From Lachnospiraceae bacterium OF09-6 (GTDB lineage Bacteria; Bacillota; Clostridia; Lachnospirales; Lachnospiraceae): 64,000 bases of DNA. Shown here in pieces: positions 10,272-19,917 of this stretch. The stretch spans positions 11,434 through 75,433 of the forward strand of contig QUMM01000013.1 of assembly GCA_003435055.1 (NCBI GenBank). Reading direction: 5' to 3'. The notes under the pieces are model-generated. The model did no database searches, had not been told where the DNA came from, and was given only the letters and a program-made list of their open reading frames with translations. A program made the position numbers and the translations under genes. How positions within the stretch are numbered: position 1 is the first letter of the stretch; every line of letters starts with the position of its first letter.

Positions 10272-11513
10272 TTATTGATTTTCGTAAGAAACTTTCTTCT
10301 TCTCATCGTATACATCTTTATCAAAGACACCACATACCTTTGATACGATCATACCAACCATAACGTCCACATCTACGTTCATCAATGTACGGAACATACC
10401 GGAGAACCAGTCGATACCGATCAGAATAGCGACTGCTTCTGTAGGCAGTCCCATAGTTGCTGCAAAAAATGTATAAGTAACTACCATTCCACCAGGAACT
10501 ACGATCGTTCCCATGCACACCAGGCAGGCCAGAAGAATGGTCATGGCAAACTGTCCCATAGTGAAAGTCATGCCGGTCGCCTGGCTCATAAAGAGCATAG
10601 CCAGTACATAACACTGCACTGCGCCACAACTGTTCATAGACATGGTGATCGGTCCTACAAAATCTGACACCTTACGATCTACACCAAACTTGGTTACCAT
10701 ATCTTCCATCTTGGTTGGAAGGCAGATTGCAGATGATGTGGTAGTGACCGCCATCATAGACATCTTAGAGTATTTCTTTGGCATTTTTGCAGGGCTGACA
10801 CCACAGAATGCTGCGGTAAACGGTCCGTAGATCAGGAACTGGATCACATCACCAATCAGCAGACACCCCAGGAACTTTAACATAGGAAGGACAACTGTAA
10901 ATCCTGTACCACCAGCCACATCCGCCAGCAGACAGAAGATACCGATTGGTGCAAGGTTCATAACAATCTTGATGATGTTCATGATGACACCATTAATCGC
11001 TTTGATCAGATCCATCACAATATCATTACCGCTTGTTCTGCCATAAGATCCGGCACATACACCGAAGAAAATAGAGAACAGAATACAAGGCACCATGTCA
11101 CCATTCGCCATAGCACTGAAAATGTTCGTTGGCACAAAGTTGGTCAATGTCTCCGTAATGCTGGCAGATGCCACTTCCACGGCAGCAGCTTCTGTACCGA
11201 TGGTTACACCTACACCTGGTTTAACAATCAGTCCAAGAGCAAGTCCTAAGCCTGCGGAAATCATAGTAAATACAATAATACAGATAAAAGTTACCAGCCC
11301 CATCTTACCGGCGCCTTTTCCTTCAATTCCCCCAATCGCAGCTGCTACCGATGTCATAACCAGACATACGACAGACATCTGAATCAGACGGATAAAAATG
11401 GTACCAATAAATTTCAGATTAGATGCCCACGGCCCTACGATAGAACCAAATATGATTCCAGCCAGTGTAGCAATGATAATCCATGTTGTAAGTGACAGTT
11501 TCTTCGTCTTCAT
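10272..11513 (-). CDS. Dicarboxylate/amino acid:cation symporter (DAACS family)
   Basis: This is a 413-residue inner-membrane symporter of the GltP/DctA fold with about eight helices and two re-entrant loops. The serine-rich hairpin is AVTTTSSAICLPTKMEDM. The substrate-binding helix region reads FVGPITMSMNSCGAVQCYVL, where the family usually has a TINMDG-type motif, so the ligand may differ from glutamate or aspartate. A strong AGGAGG site precedes the ATG. It is 70 bases upstream of the M20 amidohydrolase on the same strand and probably co-transcribed, which suggests it imports that enzyme's acidic ureido substrate. Confidence 0.85.
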   Translation of the reverse strand: MKTKKLSLTTWIIIATLAGIIFGSIVGPWASNLKFIGTIFIRLIQMSVVCLVMTSVAAAIGGIEGKGAGKMGLVTFICIIVFTMISAGLGLALGLIVKPGVGVTIGTEAAAVEVASASITETLTNFVPTNIFSAMANGDMVPCILFSIFFGVCAGSYGRTSGNDIVMDLIKAINGVIMNIIKIVMNLAPIGIFCLLADVAGGTGFTVVLPMLKFLGCLLIGDVIQFLIYGPFTAAFCGVSPAKMPKKYSKMSMMAVTTTSSAICLPTKMEDMVTKFGVDRKVSDFVGPITMSMNSCGAVQCYVLAMLFMSQATGMTFTMGQFAMTILLACLVCMGTIVVPGGMVVTYTFFAATMGLPTEAVAILIGIDWFSGMFRTLMNVDVDVMVGMIVSKVCGVFDKDVYDEKKKVSYENQ

Positions 11514-12018
11514 ATTCTCTCCTCCTGCTTGTGTTACACATTACACTATATCATTACAGGTTCCAGGGTCATGTACTCATCTCTGTGCAGGCACAGATGT
11601 GTACCGGCTTTTGTCCACTGTAATTATACATAAAAAAATAGTAACCTCCGGTTCTCACCCTGCAGAAATGGTGTTCTCATTTCTGCTGTGCTGTCCAGGT
11701 CTTCTTCGTCCCGCCAGACACGTTTGTTGAAATCTTCAGTTACCTTTTTGTGTTCCATGTGTTTTTCTAATGGACATTATATAATAAAAATTTTATAAAA
11801 ACAACCAGAATTTAATCGTTATTTATTTATCAAAATATTGAGTTTTCCTTTATTTATGCAAGCTGTCAGATTTATAAATTAATCAGTCCAGTAAAATTCA
11901 TTAAAATTGGAATTTTTCTTTCCATCCTTCCCCCTGTCTGCTATGATAGAAGTCAGGACTGGCTTCTTTCTTTTACAGCAGAATCCAGATTTTTATTTCA
12001 GACAGGCAGGACAACACT
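11514..12018. other. 505-base region between divergent symporter and AllH genes
   Basis: On the minus strand it holds a hairpin with stem GCAGAAATG/CATTTCTGC (about 11666-11695), then an AACCGGAGGTT hairpin and seven T residues (about 11631-11655), so the symporter mRNA may have a terminator-bearing leader. A 44-codon frame overlaps these hairpins. The remainder (about 11760-11930) is AT-rich with no clear structure. Confidence 0.4.
11624..11758 (-). CDS. Possible 44-residue small ORF in the symporter leader
   Basis: The frame starts at ATG 11758 (MEHKKVTEDFNKRVWRDEED) and ends at 11624. It is hydrophilic and protein-like in composition but has no good ribosome binding site and overlaps hairpins followed by a T run. 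It may be chance or a leader peptide. No homologue was recognised. Confidence 0.2.
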   Translation of the reverse strand: MEHKKVTEDFNKRVWRDEEDLDSTAEMRTPFLQGENRRLLFFYV

Positions 12019-12897
12019 ATGCAACTCAGGATCTTACAGGCCTCCACTTTTGCACTTGACAATTTTAAAAAAGCCTCTGTGCCCACCGTTCACTCGGTTT
12101 ATCACAAAGCCGTAAATCTGAGAACCGGCGATCAGATGCTGACACTTCAGCCAAGGGCTTCCGTCCTTTCCCCTGTCAGTCTGATTACCGATTATACGGA
12201 AGAGATGCTGGCTGACCTCACTTTTATGATCGGCCAACAGCTGACTTTCCATCTAAATACCAGTCATACCTGCTGCCAGGATCTGTTTTTACCTCTTTCT
12301 GGCTCAGAAACAATGCAGTCTTCTTTGCATCTCTCCGGACTGGATACCAAAATCCGTGAGGCTATTGCCATGGCAGGTTCTTCCCCGCTTCCAGCTCATA
12401 TGCGTGGAATGGAACTGATCCTGAATCAGCCAGAGTTACTCGAAAACTCCCTCTATATGCGCGCTGCCAGTCAGTATCTGACACAGTTTATCCAGATTCT
12501 CCGGACATCTGAGGACTTTTACAAAATGGCCGACTGCCTGTGTCATCTGATTGGGCTGGGGATTGGTCTGACTCCAAGCGGTGATGACTTTCTATGCGGT
12601 TTTCTTGCCGGGCTGAGATTGTCCGATGGAAGTTCTGTATTTCTGCCATTTCTGGAGCAGCATATTCTGCATACCCTGGATCGCACCAACGAAATCAGTG
12701 CTACATTTTTACGCTGTGCAGTGCTTGGACAATTCAGTGCTCCAGTGCATCTCCTTACTGATCCTGATGTAACAGCCAGACAGATCTATCTGGCCTTTTC
12801 CAGCATCGGTCATTCTTCCGGTATCGATACACTGTGTGGAATTTATATCGCATTCACTTCCTCCATTTTTGCAGACAAACATCCAAAAAAATCTTGA
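12019..12897 (+). CDS. allH: YlbF/AllH (DUF2877), oxamate carbamoyltransferase component
   Basis: This is a 292-residue protein of the DUF2877 family (E. coli YlbF/AllH). The hallmark is the C-terminal block LIGLGIGLTPSGDDFLCGFL (about residues 181-200), then SSIGHSSGIDTLCGIYIA. In E. coli AllH works with AllF and AllG as the third component of oxamate carbamoyltransferase, which exchanges the carbamoyl group between oxalurate and phosphate. Here it is separate from the fused AllF-AllG gene and on the other strand, after the symporter. The MarR promoter begins inside its stop codon. Confidence 0.82.
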   Translation: MQLRILQASTFALDNFKKASVPTVHSVYHKAVNLRTGDQMLTLQPRASVLSPVSLITDYTEEMLADLTFMIGQQLTFHLNTSHTCCQDLFLPLSGSETMQSSLHLSGLDTKIREAIAMAGSSPLPAHMRGMELILNQPELLENSLYMRAASQYLTQFIQILRTSEDFYKMADCLCHLIGLGIGLTPSGDDFLCGFLAGLRLSDGSSVFLPFLEQHILHTLDRTNEISATFLRCAVLGQFSAPVHLLTDPDVTARQIYLAFSSIGHSSGIDTLCGIYIAFTSSIFADKHPKKS

Positions 12898-12922
12898 CAT
12901 TCTATTTTTTCCTTCATATAAT
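12894..12922 (+). promoter_or_regulatory. Consensus promoter of marR-MATE
   Basis: TTGACA and TATAAT are separated by 17 bases, a perfect sigma-A promoter. The -35 box overlaps the stop codon of the AllH gene. Confidence 0.8.
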
Positions 12923-12929
12923 TACCATT

Positions 12930-12948
12930 GTTAATTATCTGTGATAAC
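12930..12948. promoter_or_regulatory. Candidate MarR operator
   Basis: GTTA and TAAC half-sites flank 11 bases (GTTAATTATCTGTGATAAC), just downstream of the -10 box and about 30 bases before the marR start. This is where an autorepressing MarR protein would bind. Confidence 0.5.
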
Positions 12949-12977
12949 TATGTGGTGTGTATAAAAGGAGGCCAATT

Positions 12978-13430
12978 ATGACAATTGAATTATTAAAGCG
13001 CATGATGGACGCCTGTTATCAGGCTAAACGTACCCGCGATATGCTCCCACCTCTGCCAGAGGGTGTAACTTCTTCTTATATTCAGTATCTGGATATTATC
13101 GAAGCTATGCAGAATGAGGGACTTCAGGCGAAAATCTCAGACATCAGTGACCGTTTATCCCTGCCAAGACCGGGTGTCACCAGAACCGTAAAAGAAATGG
13201 AACAAAAGGGCTATCTGAAGAAAACAGTTTCCCCGGAAGATGGCAGGGTCACCTACCTTACTCTGACGGAAACCGGACAGATGCTTTCTGAAAAATATAA
13301 CCAGCAGATTTTTTCCACTCTTGCCTCTTATATGGAAGGATTTTCTGAGGAAGATGCAGAATGCATGATCCGCACCATAGATCAGTTCTACCATATTATG
13401 TGTGAAAGGAGAATGCATCTTGAAAAGTGA
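12978..13430 (+). CDS. MarR family transcriptional regulator
   Basis: This is a 150-residue winged-helix regulator. The recognition region reads AKISDISDRLSLPRPGVTRT, and the wing is KTVSPEDGRVTYLTLTETG. The ATG at 12978 lies seven bases after AAAGGAGG, so the earlier in-frame GTG is not used. The next gene, a MATE exporter, starts inside its 3' end. MarR proteins of this kind usually repress a neighbouring drug exporter until a ligand binds, and the palindrome next to its promoter supports autoregulation of both genes. Confidence 0.88.
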   Translation: MTIELLKRMMDACYQAKRTRDMLPPLPEGVTSSYIQYLDIIEAMQNEGLQAKISDISDRLSLPRPGVTRTVKEMEQKGYLKKTVSPEDGRVTYLTLTETGQMLSEKYNQQIFSTLASYMEGFSEEDAECMIRTIDQFYHIMCERRMHLEK

Positions 13431-14769
13431 AAGAAATGATTTTACACAGGGCAGTATTCTAAGGAAACTGTCCCTCTTTATGCTCCCGATTCTGGGAGCG
13501 CTGGTACTACAGGCCGCTTACGGTGCGGTAGACCTTCTCGTGGTAGGAAGATTCGGTTCCACCTCCGGACTTTCTGCCGTATCCACCGGAAGCCAGGTAC
13601 TGAATCTGGTAACCTTTGTGGTGACTCAGTTTGCCATGGGGATTACCGTACTCATTGCCCGTTATCTGGGTGAAAAGAAACCGGAACAGATCGGTTCTGT
13701 TATCGGTGGTTCTGTCGTAGTATTTGCCCTGTTTTCTGTCGGACTGTTTATTCTGATGGTCTTTTTCGCCCGTCCGATCTCCATCCTGATGCAGGCTCCT
13801 GCGGAAGCACTGGATCTGACCACCAGCTATGTGCGTATCTGTGGAGGTGGTATCTTTTTCATCGTAGCTTACAATCTGCTGGCTGCGATCTTCCGTGGTC
13901 TGGGTGACAGCAAATCACCATTACTTTTTGTTCTTGTGGCCTGTATTGTAAATATCTTTGGTGACCTGATTCTGGTAGCCGGACTACACATGGACGCATC
14001 AGGCGCTGCCATCGCTACTGTCTGCGCTCAGGCCATCAGTGTCAGCTGTGCCATCGTGATCTTACTCAAAAAACATCTTCCATTCAAAATTCAGAGATCC
14101 GACTTCCGCCTGAACAGCCAGTGCCAGAAGGTCTTAGGCATCGGACTGCCGCTGGCGCTTCAGGAATTTCTGACCCAGATCTCTTTCCTTGCTCTGTGCG
14201 CCTTTATCAACCGCCTTGGTCTGGAAGCATCATCCGGTTACGGAGTTGCATGCAAAATTGTCAATTTCGCCATGCTGATTCCAAGCTCTCTGATGCAGTC
14301 TATGGCTTCCTTCGTTTCACAGAATGTGGGTGCCAATAATCCGAAACGTGCCAGAAAGACTATGTTCACCGGTATCGGACTTGGATTATTCTTCGGATGT
14401 ATCGTCTTTATACTTGTGATATTCAAAGGCAATCTGCTGGCCGCACTGTTCACTTCCGATGCAGCTGTTATTCAAAATGGATTTGCTTATCTGGAGGGAT
14501 TCGCACCAGAGACACTGGCCACCGCAGTTCTGTTCAGTATGGTGGGATATTTTAATGGAAACGATCAAACACTCTGGGTGATGATCCAGGGACTGATTCA
14601 GACACTGCTGGTCAGACTTCCAATGTCTTACTACATGAGCATCCAGCCAAATGCCAGCCTGACCAAAATCGGTCTGGCAGCACCTGCCTCCACCGCTGTA
14701 GGAATTGTGCTAAATGTATTGTTCTTTTTTTATTTTACAAAAAAACAGAGAAAGAACAATTCCTTATAA
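13420..14769 (+). CDS. MATE family multidrug/cation efflux transporter
   Basis: This is an inner-membrane antiporter of about 449 residues with twelve predicted helices. Typical MATE stretches are MLPILGALVLQAAYGAVDLL near the N-terminus, AIFRGLGDSKSPLLFVL, and the matching second-half segment SSLMQSMASFVSQNVGANN. The likely start is TTG at 13420 because AAAGGAG lies eight bases before it. That start overlaps the end of marR by 11 bases, which implies translational coupling. It probably exports toxic organic compounds using a sodium or proton gradient. A shared hairpin terminator follows. Confidence 0.88.
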   Translation: MKSERNDFTQGSILRKLSLFMLPILGALVLQAAYGAVDLLVVGRFGSTSGLSAVSTGSQVLNLVTFVVTQFAMGITVLIARYLGEKKPEQIGSVIGGSVVVFALFSVGLFILMVFFARPISILMQAPAEALDLTTSYVRICGGGIFFIVAYNLLAAIFRGLGDSKSPLLFVLVACIVNIFGDLILVAGLHMDASGAAIATVCAQAISVSCAIVILLKKHLPFKIQRSDFRLNSQCQKVLGIGLPLALQEFLTQISFLALCAFINRLGLEASSGYGVACKIVNFAMLIPSSLMQSMASFVSQNVGANNPKRARKTMFTGIGLGLFFGCIVFILVIFKGNLLAALFTSDAAVIQNGFAYLEGFAPETLATAVLFSMVGYFNGNDQTLWVMIQGLIQTLLVRLPMSYYMSIQPNASLTKIGLAAPASTAVGIVLNVLFFFYFTKKQRKNNSL

Positions 14770-14776
14770 AAGCAGA

Positions 14777-14804
14777 GGTCATCGGATATTACCGATGGCC
14801 TTTT
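14777..14804. terminator. Bidirectional terminator between MATE and response regulator genes
   Basis: The hairpin GG-CATCGG/CCGATG-CC is flanked by A-rich and TTTT runs. It lies between the convergent gene ends at 14769 and 14815. Confidence 0.75.
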
Positions 14805-14814
14805 ATCTGCTCTG

Positions 14815-15504
14815 TTATACTTTAAACCGATATCCAACCCCCCAGATTGTCTCTATATACTGTGGCTTGGCTGTGTCAAATTCGATCTTTTCACGAATCT
14901 TCTTGATATGCACCGTAACCGTTGCAATGTCTCCGATGGACTCCATATCCCAAATCTCACGGAACAGTTCTTCCTTGGTATATACATGATTCGGGTTCTC
15001 TGCAAGGAAGGTCAGCAGGTCGAATTCCTTCGTTGTAAAGTTCTTTTCTTCCCCGTTGATCCAGACTCTTCTGGCAGTCTTATCAATCTTAATTCCACGA
15101 ATCTCTACGATATCATTCTCCTTCACATTGGAATTCACCAGACGTTCATAACGGGCCAGATGAGCTTTTACTCTGGCTACCAGTTCACTTGGGCTGAATG
15201 GCTTTGTCATATAGTCATCCGCACCCATGCCAAGGCCACGAATCTTATCAATATCATCCTTCTTGGCCGATACCATGAGGATCGGAATATTCTTTTCTTC
15301 TCTGACCTTTTTACAGATCTCAAATCCGTCCACGCCAGGAAGCATCAGATCCAGAATCAACAGATCGTATTTCTCAGCAAGGACTCTTTCCAGTCCCGCC
15401 TTTCCATCTTTCTCTGTCTCAACCTCAAAACCGCTGAGTTCCAGATAGTCTTTCTCCAGTTCTGCAATACTTTCTTCATCTTCTACAATTAAAATCTTAC
15501 TCAT
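14815..15504 (-). CDS. OmpR-family response regulator
   Basis: This is a 229-residue cytoplasmic regulator. The receiver domain (about 1-115) has acidic residues in IVEDEESI, the phospho-acceptor Asp in DLLILDLMLPGVDGF, and the conserved Lys in DDYMTKPFSP. The C-terminal winged helix (about 130-229) has FTTKEFDLLTFLAENPNHV and VTVHIKKIREKIE, ending in the usual WGVGYRFKV. The stop/start junction with the upstream sensor kinase overlaps at 15504, so the pair is translated together. The target genes are not identifiable here. Confidence 0.93.
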   Translation of the reverse strand: MSKILIVEDEESIAELEKDYLELSGFEVETEKDGKAGLERVLAEKYDLLILDLMLPGVDGFEICKKVREEKNIPILMVSAKKDDIDKIRGLGMGADDYMTKPFSPSELVARVKAHLARYERLVNSNVKENDIVEIRGIKIDKTARRVWINGEEKNFTTKEFDLLTFLAENPNHVYTKEELFREIWDMESIGDIATVTVHIKKIREKIEFDTAKPQYIETIWGVGYRFKV

Positions 15505-16739
15505 CAGAGCAGCACCTCCTGATATTTTCTTAATACGAAGTACATCACGGTTCCTTTGCCCAGTGTACTGCTGGCCCAGATCTTTCCGCCATGGTCTTCA
15601 ATAATCTTTTTGACAATAGACAATCCGATTCCGCTTCCACCGGCCGAATGCCGGGAGGCATCCGCACGGTAGAAACGCTCAAAGATATTCGGAAGTTCCT
15701 TCGTTCCGATTCCCCGTCCGTTGTCTTCGATCTCAATCTGCACAAAATCTCCCACATCCTTTACACGGATGTCGATCCTTGGATCACTCTTATCCATATA
15801 TTTTACAGAATTGCTAACAATATTGTTGATAACACGCTTGATCTGTTCTGCATCTGCAATGACCTCCACGCTGTCATCTACTTCATTCTTATAGGAAAAG
15901 GCAAAACCTTTGGATTCCAGCTCGATTCCCATCTCCTCCACACAATCTTCAAAATAATTCTTCACATTAATCTTATTGAATGTATATGGAATACGGTTCG
16001 CATCGATCTTGGAATAAAAAGTCAGTTCATTAATAAGGCGATCCATATCATTAGTCTTATTATAAATAGTTCGAATATAGCGATCCATCTTCTCTGGCGT
16101 ATCAGCTACACCATCCATGATCCCTTCCACATAACCCTTGATTGCTGTCAGCGGAGTCTTCAGGTCATGGGAAATGTTGCTGATCAGCTCCTTGCTCTCC
16201 TGATCATACTCCAGCTTCTGCTCCGTACTCTCCAGCAGCCGCTTTCTCATCTCTTCAAAATCCCGGCACAGATCACTGATCTCATCCTCTCCGGTGACCT
16301 CCATGGTAAAATTCAGATTTCCCTCTGCAATCTTGTGGGTGGCATTACGCAGCTTGTTCAACGGCACGCTAATCCCTGCATAGATCCATAACATCAGTAT
16401 CGCTGCTGTCACCACCAGAATCACGATGATGATCGCCGCCATATCATATAAAAAGCTGCGGAACTCCGGTACGATTCCCGACGCATAATCGGTCACATCC
16501 TCTGACAGGCTCCCTCCATCCGGATCTCCATTATCCTGAACCTGTTCCTGTTCATCCGCATCCATAGAATTCTTCTGTTCCACTTCATATTGTTCCTGAT
16601 AGATCTGATACTTCTGAGCATACTTCTCAAGTGTCTTAAACTGACGATTCCCTACCGTCAGCATAACCATGCTCATCAACATAATCGGAATAATCAGTAT
16701 CGCCGCAAATGCGATAAATAATCTTGTCTTTAACTTCAT
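15504..16739 (-). CDS. Sensor histidine kinase
   Basis: This is a 411-residue membrane kinase paired with the adjacent response regulator. Helix one (about 5-25, LFIAFAAILIIPIMLMSMVM) is followed by an extracellular loop with acidic residues, helix two (about 115-140, AAIIIVILVVTAAILMLWIY), a HAMP domain, and the phospho-acceptor histidine in SNISHDLKTPLTAIKGYVEG. ATPase motifs are NNIVSNSVKYMD (N box), IEDNGRGIG (G1) and GGSGIGLSIVKKI (G2). The start is placed at 16739, after AAGGGAG; an upstream in-frame Met has no such site. The signal sensed is unknown. Confidence 0.92.
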   Translation of the reverse strand: MKLKTRLFIAFAAILIIPIMLMSMVMLTVGNRQFKTLEKYAQKYQIYQEQYEVEQKNSMDADEQEQVQDNGDPDGGSLSEDVTDYASGIVPEFRSFLYDMAAIIIVILVVTAAILMLWIYAGISVPLNKLRNATHKIAEGNLNFTMEVTGEDEISDLCRDFEEMRKRLLESTEQKLEYDQESKELISNISHDLKTPLTAIKGYVEGIMDGVADTPEKMDRYIRTIYNKTNDMDRLINELTFYSKIDANRIPYTFNKINVKNYFEDCVEEMGIELESKGFAFSYKNEVDDSVEVIADAEQIKRVINNIVSNSVKYMDKSDPRIDIRVKDVGDFVQIEIEDNGRGIGTKELPNIFERFYRADASRHSAGGSGIGLSIVKKIIEDHGGKIWASSTLGKGTVMYFVLRKYQEVLL

Positions 16740-16838
16740 ATAAAAAACTCCCTTACGGTATTCCTTATTCAGTATACCATAAAGGAGTTTTGAATTCATC
16801 TAAACAAAGATGGTGTTTTCTAAATTTTCTGTGAACTA

Positions 16839-18026
16839 TTACAGATATTTTTTCAGATCTTCTACTTTATCCAGTTTTTCCCATGGGAGATCCAGATCCA
16901 GTCTTCCAAAATGTCCGTAAGCTGCTGTCTGCTTGTAGATTGGACGGCGCAGATCAAGCATCTTGATGATTCCAGCCGGGCGAAGATCGAATTTCTCACG
17001 TACAATCTCGGTGATTCTCTCATCAGAAAGTTTACCTGTTCCAAATGTATCTACCATAACAGATGTTGGCTGTGCTACACCGATGGCATAGGAAAGCTGA
17101 ACTTCGCATTTATCTGCCAGACCTGCTGCAACCACATTCTTTGCAGCATAACGTGCTGCATAAGCTGCTGAACGGTCTACCTTTGTGCAGTCTTTCCCGG
17201 AGAATGCTCCGCCGCCGTGTCTTGCATATCCACCATAAGTGTCTACGATAATCTTACGTCCGGTCAGTCCGCTGTCTCCGTGAGGTCCACCGATTACAAA
17301 GCGTCCGGTCGGATTGATGAAGAACTTGGTATTTTCGTCTACCATTTCCTGTGGCAGAATCTCATCAAAGACATATTTCTTAATGTCTGCATGGATCTGT
17401 TCCTGTGTCACATCCGGATCATGCTGTGTGGATAATACTACTGCATCCAGTTTTACCGGTTTGCCATTATCATCATATTCCACTGTTACCTGAGTCTTTC
17501 CATCTGGACGAAGATATGACAGTGTACCATTCTTTCTGACTTCTGTCAGACGACGGGACAGCTTATGTGCAAGGGCGATCGGATATGGCATATACTCTTC
17601 TGTCTCATTGGTCGCATATCCAAACATCATACCCTGGTCTCCGGCACCAATCGCTTCAATCTCTGTATCAGTCATCTGATTTTCTTTTGCTTCCAGAGCC
17701 TTATCTACGCCCATGGCGATATCACTAGACTGCTCGTCAATGGCTGTAATCACACCACAGGTATCTGCATCAAATCCATATTTACCTCTGGTATAACCGA
17801 TTTCGCGAATCGTATCACGAACGATCTTCTGAATATCCACATATGCTTTTGTGGTGATCTCACCCATAACCAGAACCATACCTGTAGTGGTAGCAGTCTC
17901 GCAGGCTACACGGCTCATTGGATCCTGTGCCAGTAATGCATCCAGAATCGCATCTGAGATCGCATCACACATTTTGTCCGGATGTCCTTCTGTAACGGAC
18001 TCGGATGTAAATAAACGTCTTTCCAT
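16839..18026 (-). CDS. metK: S-adenosylmethionine synthetase
   Basis: This cytoplasmic enzyme makes S-adenosylmethionine from methionine and ATP. Its 395 residues match the usual length. Signatures are [20 protein letters not shown] at the N-terminus, [12 protein letters not shown] in the middle and [16 protein letters not shown]. The start at 18026 follows GAGAGGAAAAG. A SAM-I riboswitch and terminator lie upstream at 18183-18334, so its own product should shut off expression. The frame is intact. Confidence 0.97.
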   Translation of the reverse strand: MERRLFTSESVTEGHPDKMCDAISDAILDALLAQDPMSRVACETATTTGMVLVMGEITTKAYVDIQKIVRDTIREIGYTRGKYGFDADTCGVITAIDEQSSDIAMGVDKALEAKENQMTDTEIEAIGAGDQGMMFGYATNETEEYMPYPIALAHKLSRRLTEVRKNGTLSYLRPDGKTQVTVEYDDNGKPVKLDAVVLSTQHDPDVTQEQIHADIKKYVFDEILPQEMVDENTKFFINPTGRFVIGGPHGDSGLTGRKIIVDTYGGYARHGGGAFSGKDCTKVDRSAAYAARYAAKNVVAAGLADKCEVQLSYAIGVAQPTSVMVDTFGTGKLSDERITEIVREKFDLRPAGIIKMLDLRRPIYKQTAAYGHFGRLDLDLPWEKLDKVEDLKKYL

Positions 18027-18182
18027 CTTTCTTTTCCTCTCGTAAAAATAATTCATTGGTTAATAGTATTTCGTACATCATCCTGTAAATAACTGTACCA
18101 CATTAGTCCAGTTAATATTAGTATGATGTACTGATCCGGCATTTCCTGCTTTCGAGGAATTCACTTTTCGACATTGGTGCAT

Positions 18183-18213
18183 CAAAAAATGTCCACTCAA
18201 ATAAGCGGACATT
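18183..18213 (-). terminator. Terminator of the SAM-I riboswitch expression platform
   Basis: On the minus strand a TGTCCGCTTATTTGAGTGGACA hairpin is followed by six T residues. It lies between the riboswitch aptamer and metK, where a SAM-induced terminator is expected. Confidence 0.85.
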
Positions 18214-18234
18214 CTATCATATATGACAGTTCAT

Positions 18235-18334
18235 CCTCTTATTGTTCGATTGCTCGCTCAGGTTGGCACCTTCCGCTGTGCGGGGTTGCCGTGGTTTCTC
18301 AGGTCCTCTGTACCTCCACCACTCTGAATAAGAG
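18235..18334 (-). promoter_or_regulatory. SAM-I (S-box) riboswitch
   Basis: On the minus strand the closing stem CTCTTATT/AATAAGAG encloses S-box core sequences in the right order: AGAGTGGTGGAGG, GACCTGAGAAACC, ACGGCAACC, GGTGCCAACCTG and GAGCGA. This is the class I SAM aptamer, which stops transcription when SAM is abundant. The gene it controls is metK, 210 bases downstream, with a terminator between them. Confidence 0.95.
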
Positions 18335-18448
18335 AAATACCGTATCTATTCAGTCCCCATACAAGATAATAGAATCTGAATAGCTACAACATACTTTATG
18401 CTGTTTTCTGTGTGACATCTGTATCACACGCATATATAAAGATATACC

Positions 18449-18482
18449 CAGATTTCTCTTTCGTCAAGGGTAATCTGGGCAT
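18449..18482 (-). terminator. Terminator after murA
   Basis: On the minus strand CCCAGAT/ATCTGGG form a stem followed by a T-rich stretch, about 35 bases past the murA stop. Confidence 0.6.
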
Positions 18483-18514
18483 TTTATAGTTTTTTTATAA
18501 TACAAGTTGGTAAA

Positions 18515-19807
18515 TCATCCAACTCTCAGTTTGAACTTCTGAATCTCTTTTTCACTGGAGACACGCTCGATCTCAGCGCCAAGTCCACGAAGCTTCTGTT
18601 CAAAATTTTCATATCCTCGCTGAATGTATACGATATCGTCCACAATGGTGATCCCTTCTGCAGCCAGTCCTGCAATCACAAGAGCTGCTCCTGCACGAAG
18701 ATCCGGTGCACTGACTCTGGCTCCCATCAGCTTCTCCGTACCATAGATCACTGCCGTATTACCTTCTACCTTAATGTCTGCTCCCATACGAATCAGCTCG
18801 TCCACATACTTGAATCGATTCTCAAAGATACTTTCCGTCACAATACTGGTTCCCTTCGCAATCGCCAGTGCCACACCGATCTGTGGTTGCATATCGGTAG
18901 GATATCCAGGATATGGCAGGGTCTTCACATTGGTATTATTCAAGCGTTTGGTCGCTACCACACGTACAGCATCATCAAACTCTTCCACCTGACATCCGAT
19001 CTCTACCAGCTTCGCCGTTGTGGCTTCCAGATGCTTCGGAATAACATTCTTCACGATGACATCTCCTCTGGTAGCTGCTGCTGCAAACATAAAGGTCCCA
19101 GCTTCAATCTGATCCGGAATAATCGAATATTCGGTAGCATGAAGTTTTTCTACACCGCGGATACGGATCACATCAGTACCTGCTCCCTTAATATTGGCTC
19201 CCATGCTGTTCAGGAAGTTCGCTGCATCAACAACGTGAGGTTCCTTCGCTGCATTCTCGATGATCGTGCGGCCTTCAGCCATAGCCGCTGCCATCATAAT
19301 ATTAATGGTAGCACCAACTGATACGGTATCCAGATAGATATGGCTTCCTCTCAGATGATCAGCCTCTGCAATGATTGCACCATGAGAGATGCGTACCTTG
19401 GCCCCCAGCGCCTTGAATCCCTTCAGGTGAAGGTCGATTGGTCTGCTTCCAATATTGCATCCTCCCGGAAGCGGCACCTCTGCCTTCTTATACTTGCCAA
19501 GTAATGCACCAAGCAAATAATAGGATGCTCTGATCTTCTTTATATATTCATAGTCAACACTGACGCTTCCGATACCGGATCCGTTAATCAGTGCTGAAGT
19601 TCTGCTTACTCTGGTGACACTGGCGCCGATCTCACTGATTGCTTCTAATAACACATTAATGTCCTGTACATCTGGAAGATTCTCGATCCGTACAGTCTCA
19701 TCTGTCATAATTGCTGCAGCAAGAATACCCAATGCCGCGTTCTTCGCACCGCCGATCTCTACTTCACCGGCAAGCGGATTTCCGCCTTTGATTATATACT
19801 GCTCCAT
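18515..19807 (-). CDS. murA: UDP-N-acetylglucosamine 1-carboxyvinyltransferase
   Basis: This catalyses the first committed step of peptidoglycan synthesis, moving enolpyruvate from PEP to UDP-GlcNAc. The 430 residues match the family size. The N-terminal substrate loop is GGAKNAALGILAA, the catalytic cysteine (fosfomycin target) is in PLPGGCNIGSRPIDLHLKG, and TDMQPQIGVALAIAKG is conserved near the C-terminus. The start follows AGAGGTG. The gene stands alone between terminators with its own promoter at 19918-19945. Clostridia often have two MurA paralogues; which one this is cannot be told here. Confidence 0.95.
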   Translation of the reverse strand: MEQYIIKGGNPLAGEVEIGGAKNAALGILAAAIMTDETVRIENLPDVQDINVLLEAISEIGASVTRVSRTSALINGSGIGSVSVDYEYIKKIRASYYLLGALLGKYKKAEVPLPGGCNIGSRPIDLHLKGFKALGAKVRISHGAIIAEADHLRGSHIYLDTVSVGATINIMMAAAMAEGRTIIENAAKEPHVVDAANFLNSMGANIKGAGTDVIRIRGVEKLHATEYSIIPDQIEAGTFMFAAAATRGDVIVKNVIPKHLEATTAKLVEIGCQVEEFDDAVRVVATKRLNNTNVKTLPYPGYPTDMQPQIGVALAIAKGTSIVTESIFENRFKYVDELIRMGADIKVEGNTAVIYGTEKLMGARVSAPDLRAGAALVIAGLAAEGITIVDDIVYIQRGYENFEQKLRGLGAEIERVSSEKEIQKFKLRVG

Positions 19808-19917
19808 TTGACACCTCTGAATTATATTTATACTCTTCCCATTTTCAGGTTACTTGATATTCTCGAAGCGGCTTTTTCCCCTGTCCGCTTCTACCCCTTA
19901 TAAAAATATCTTTATCT

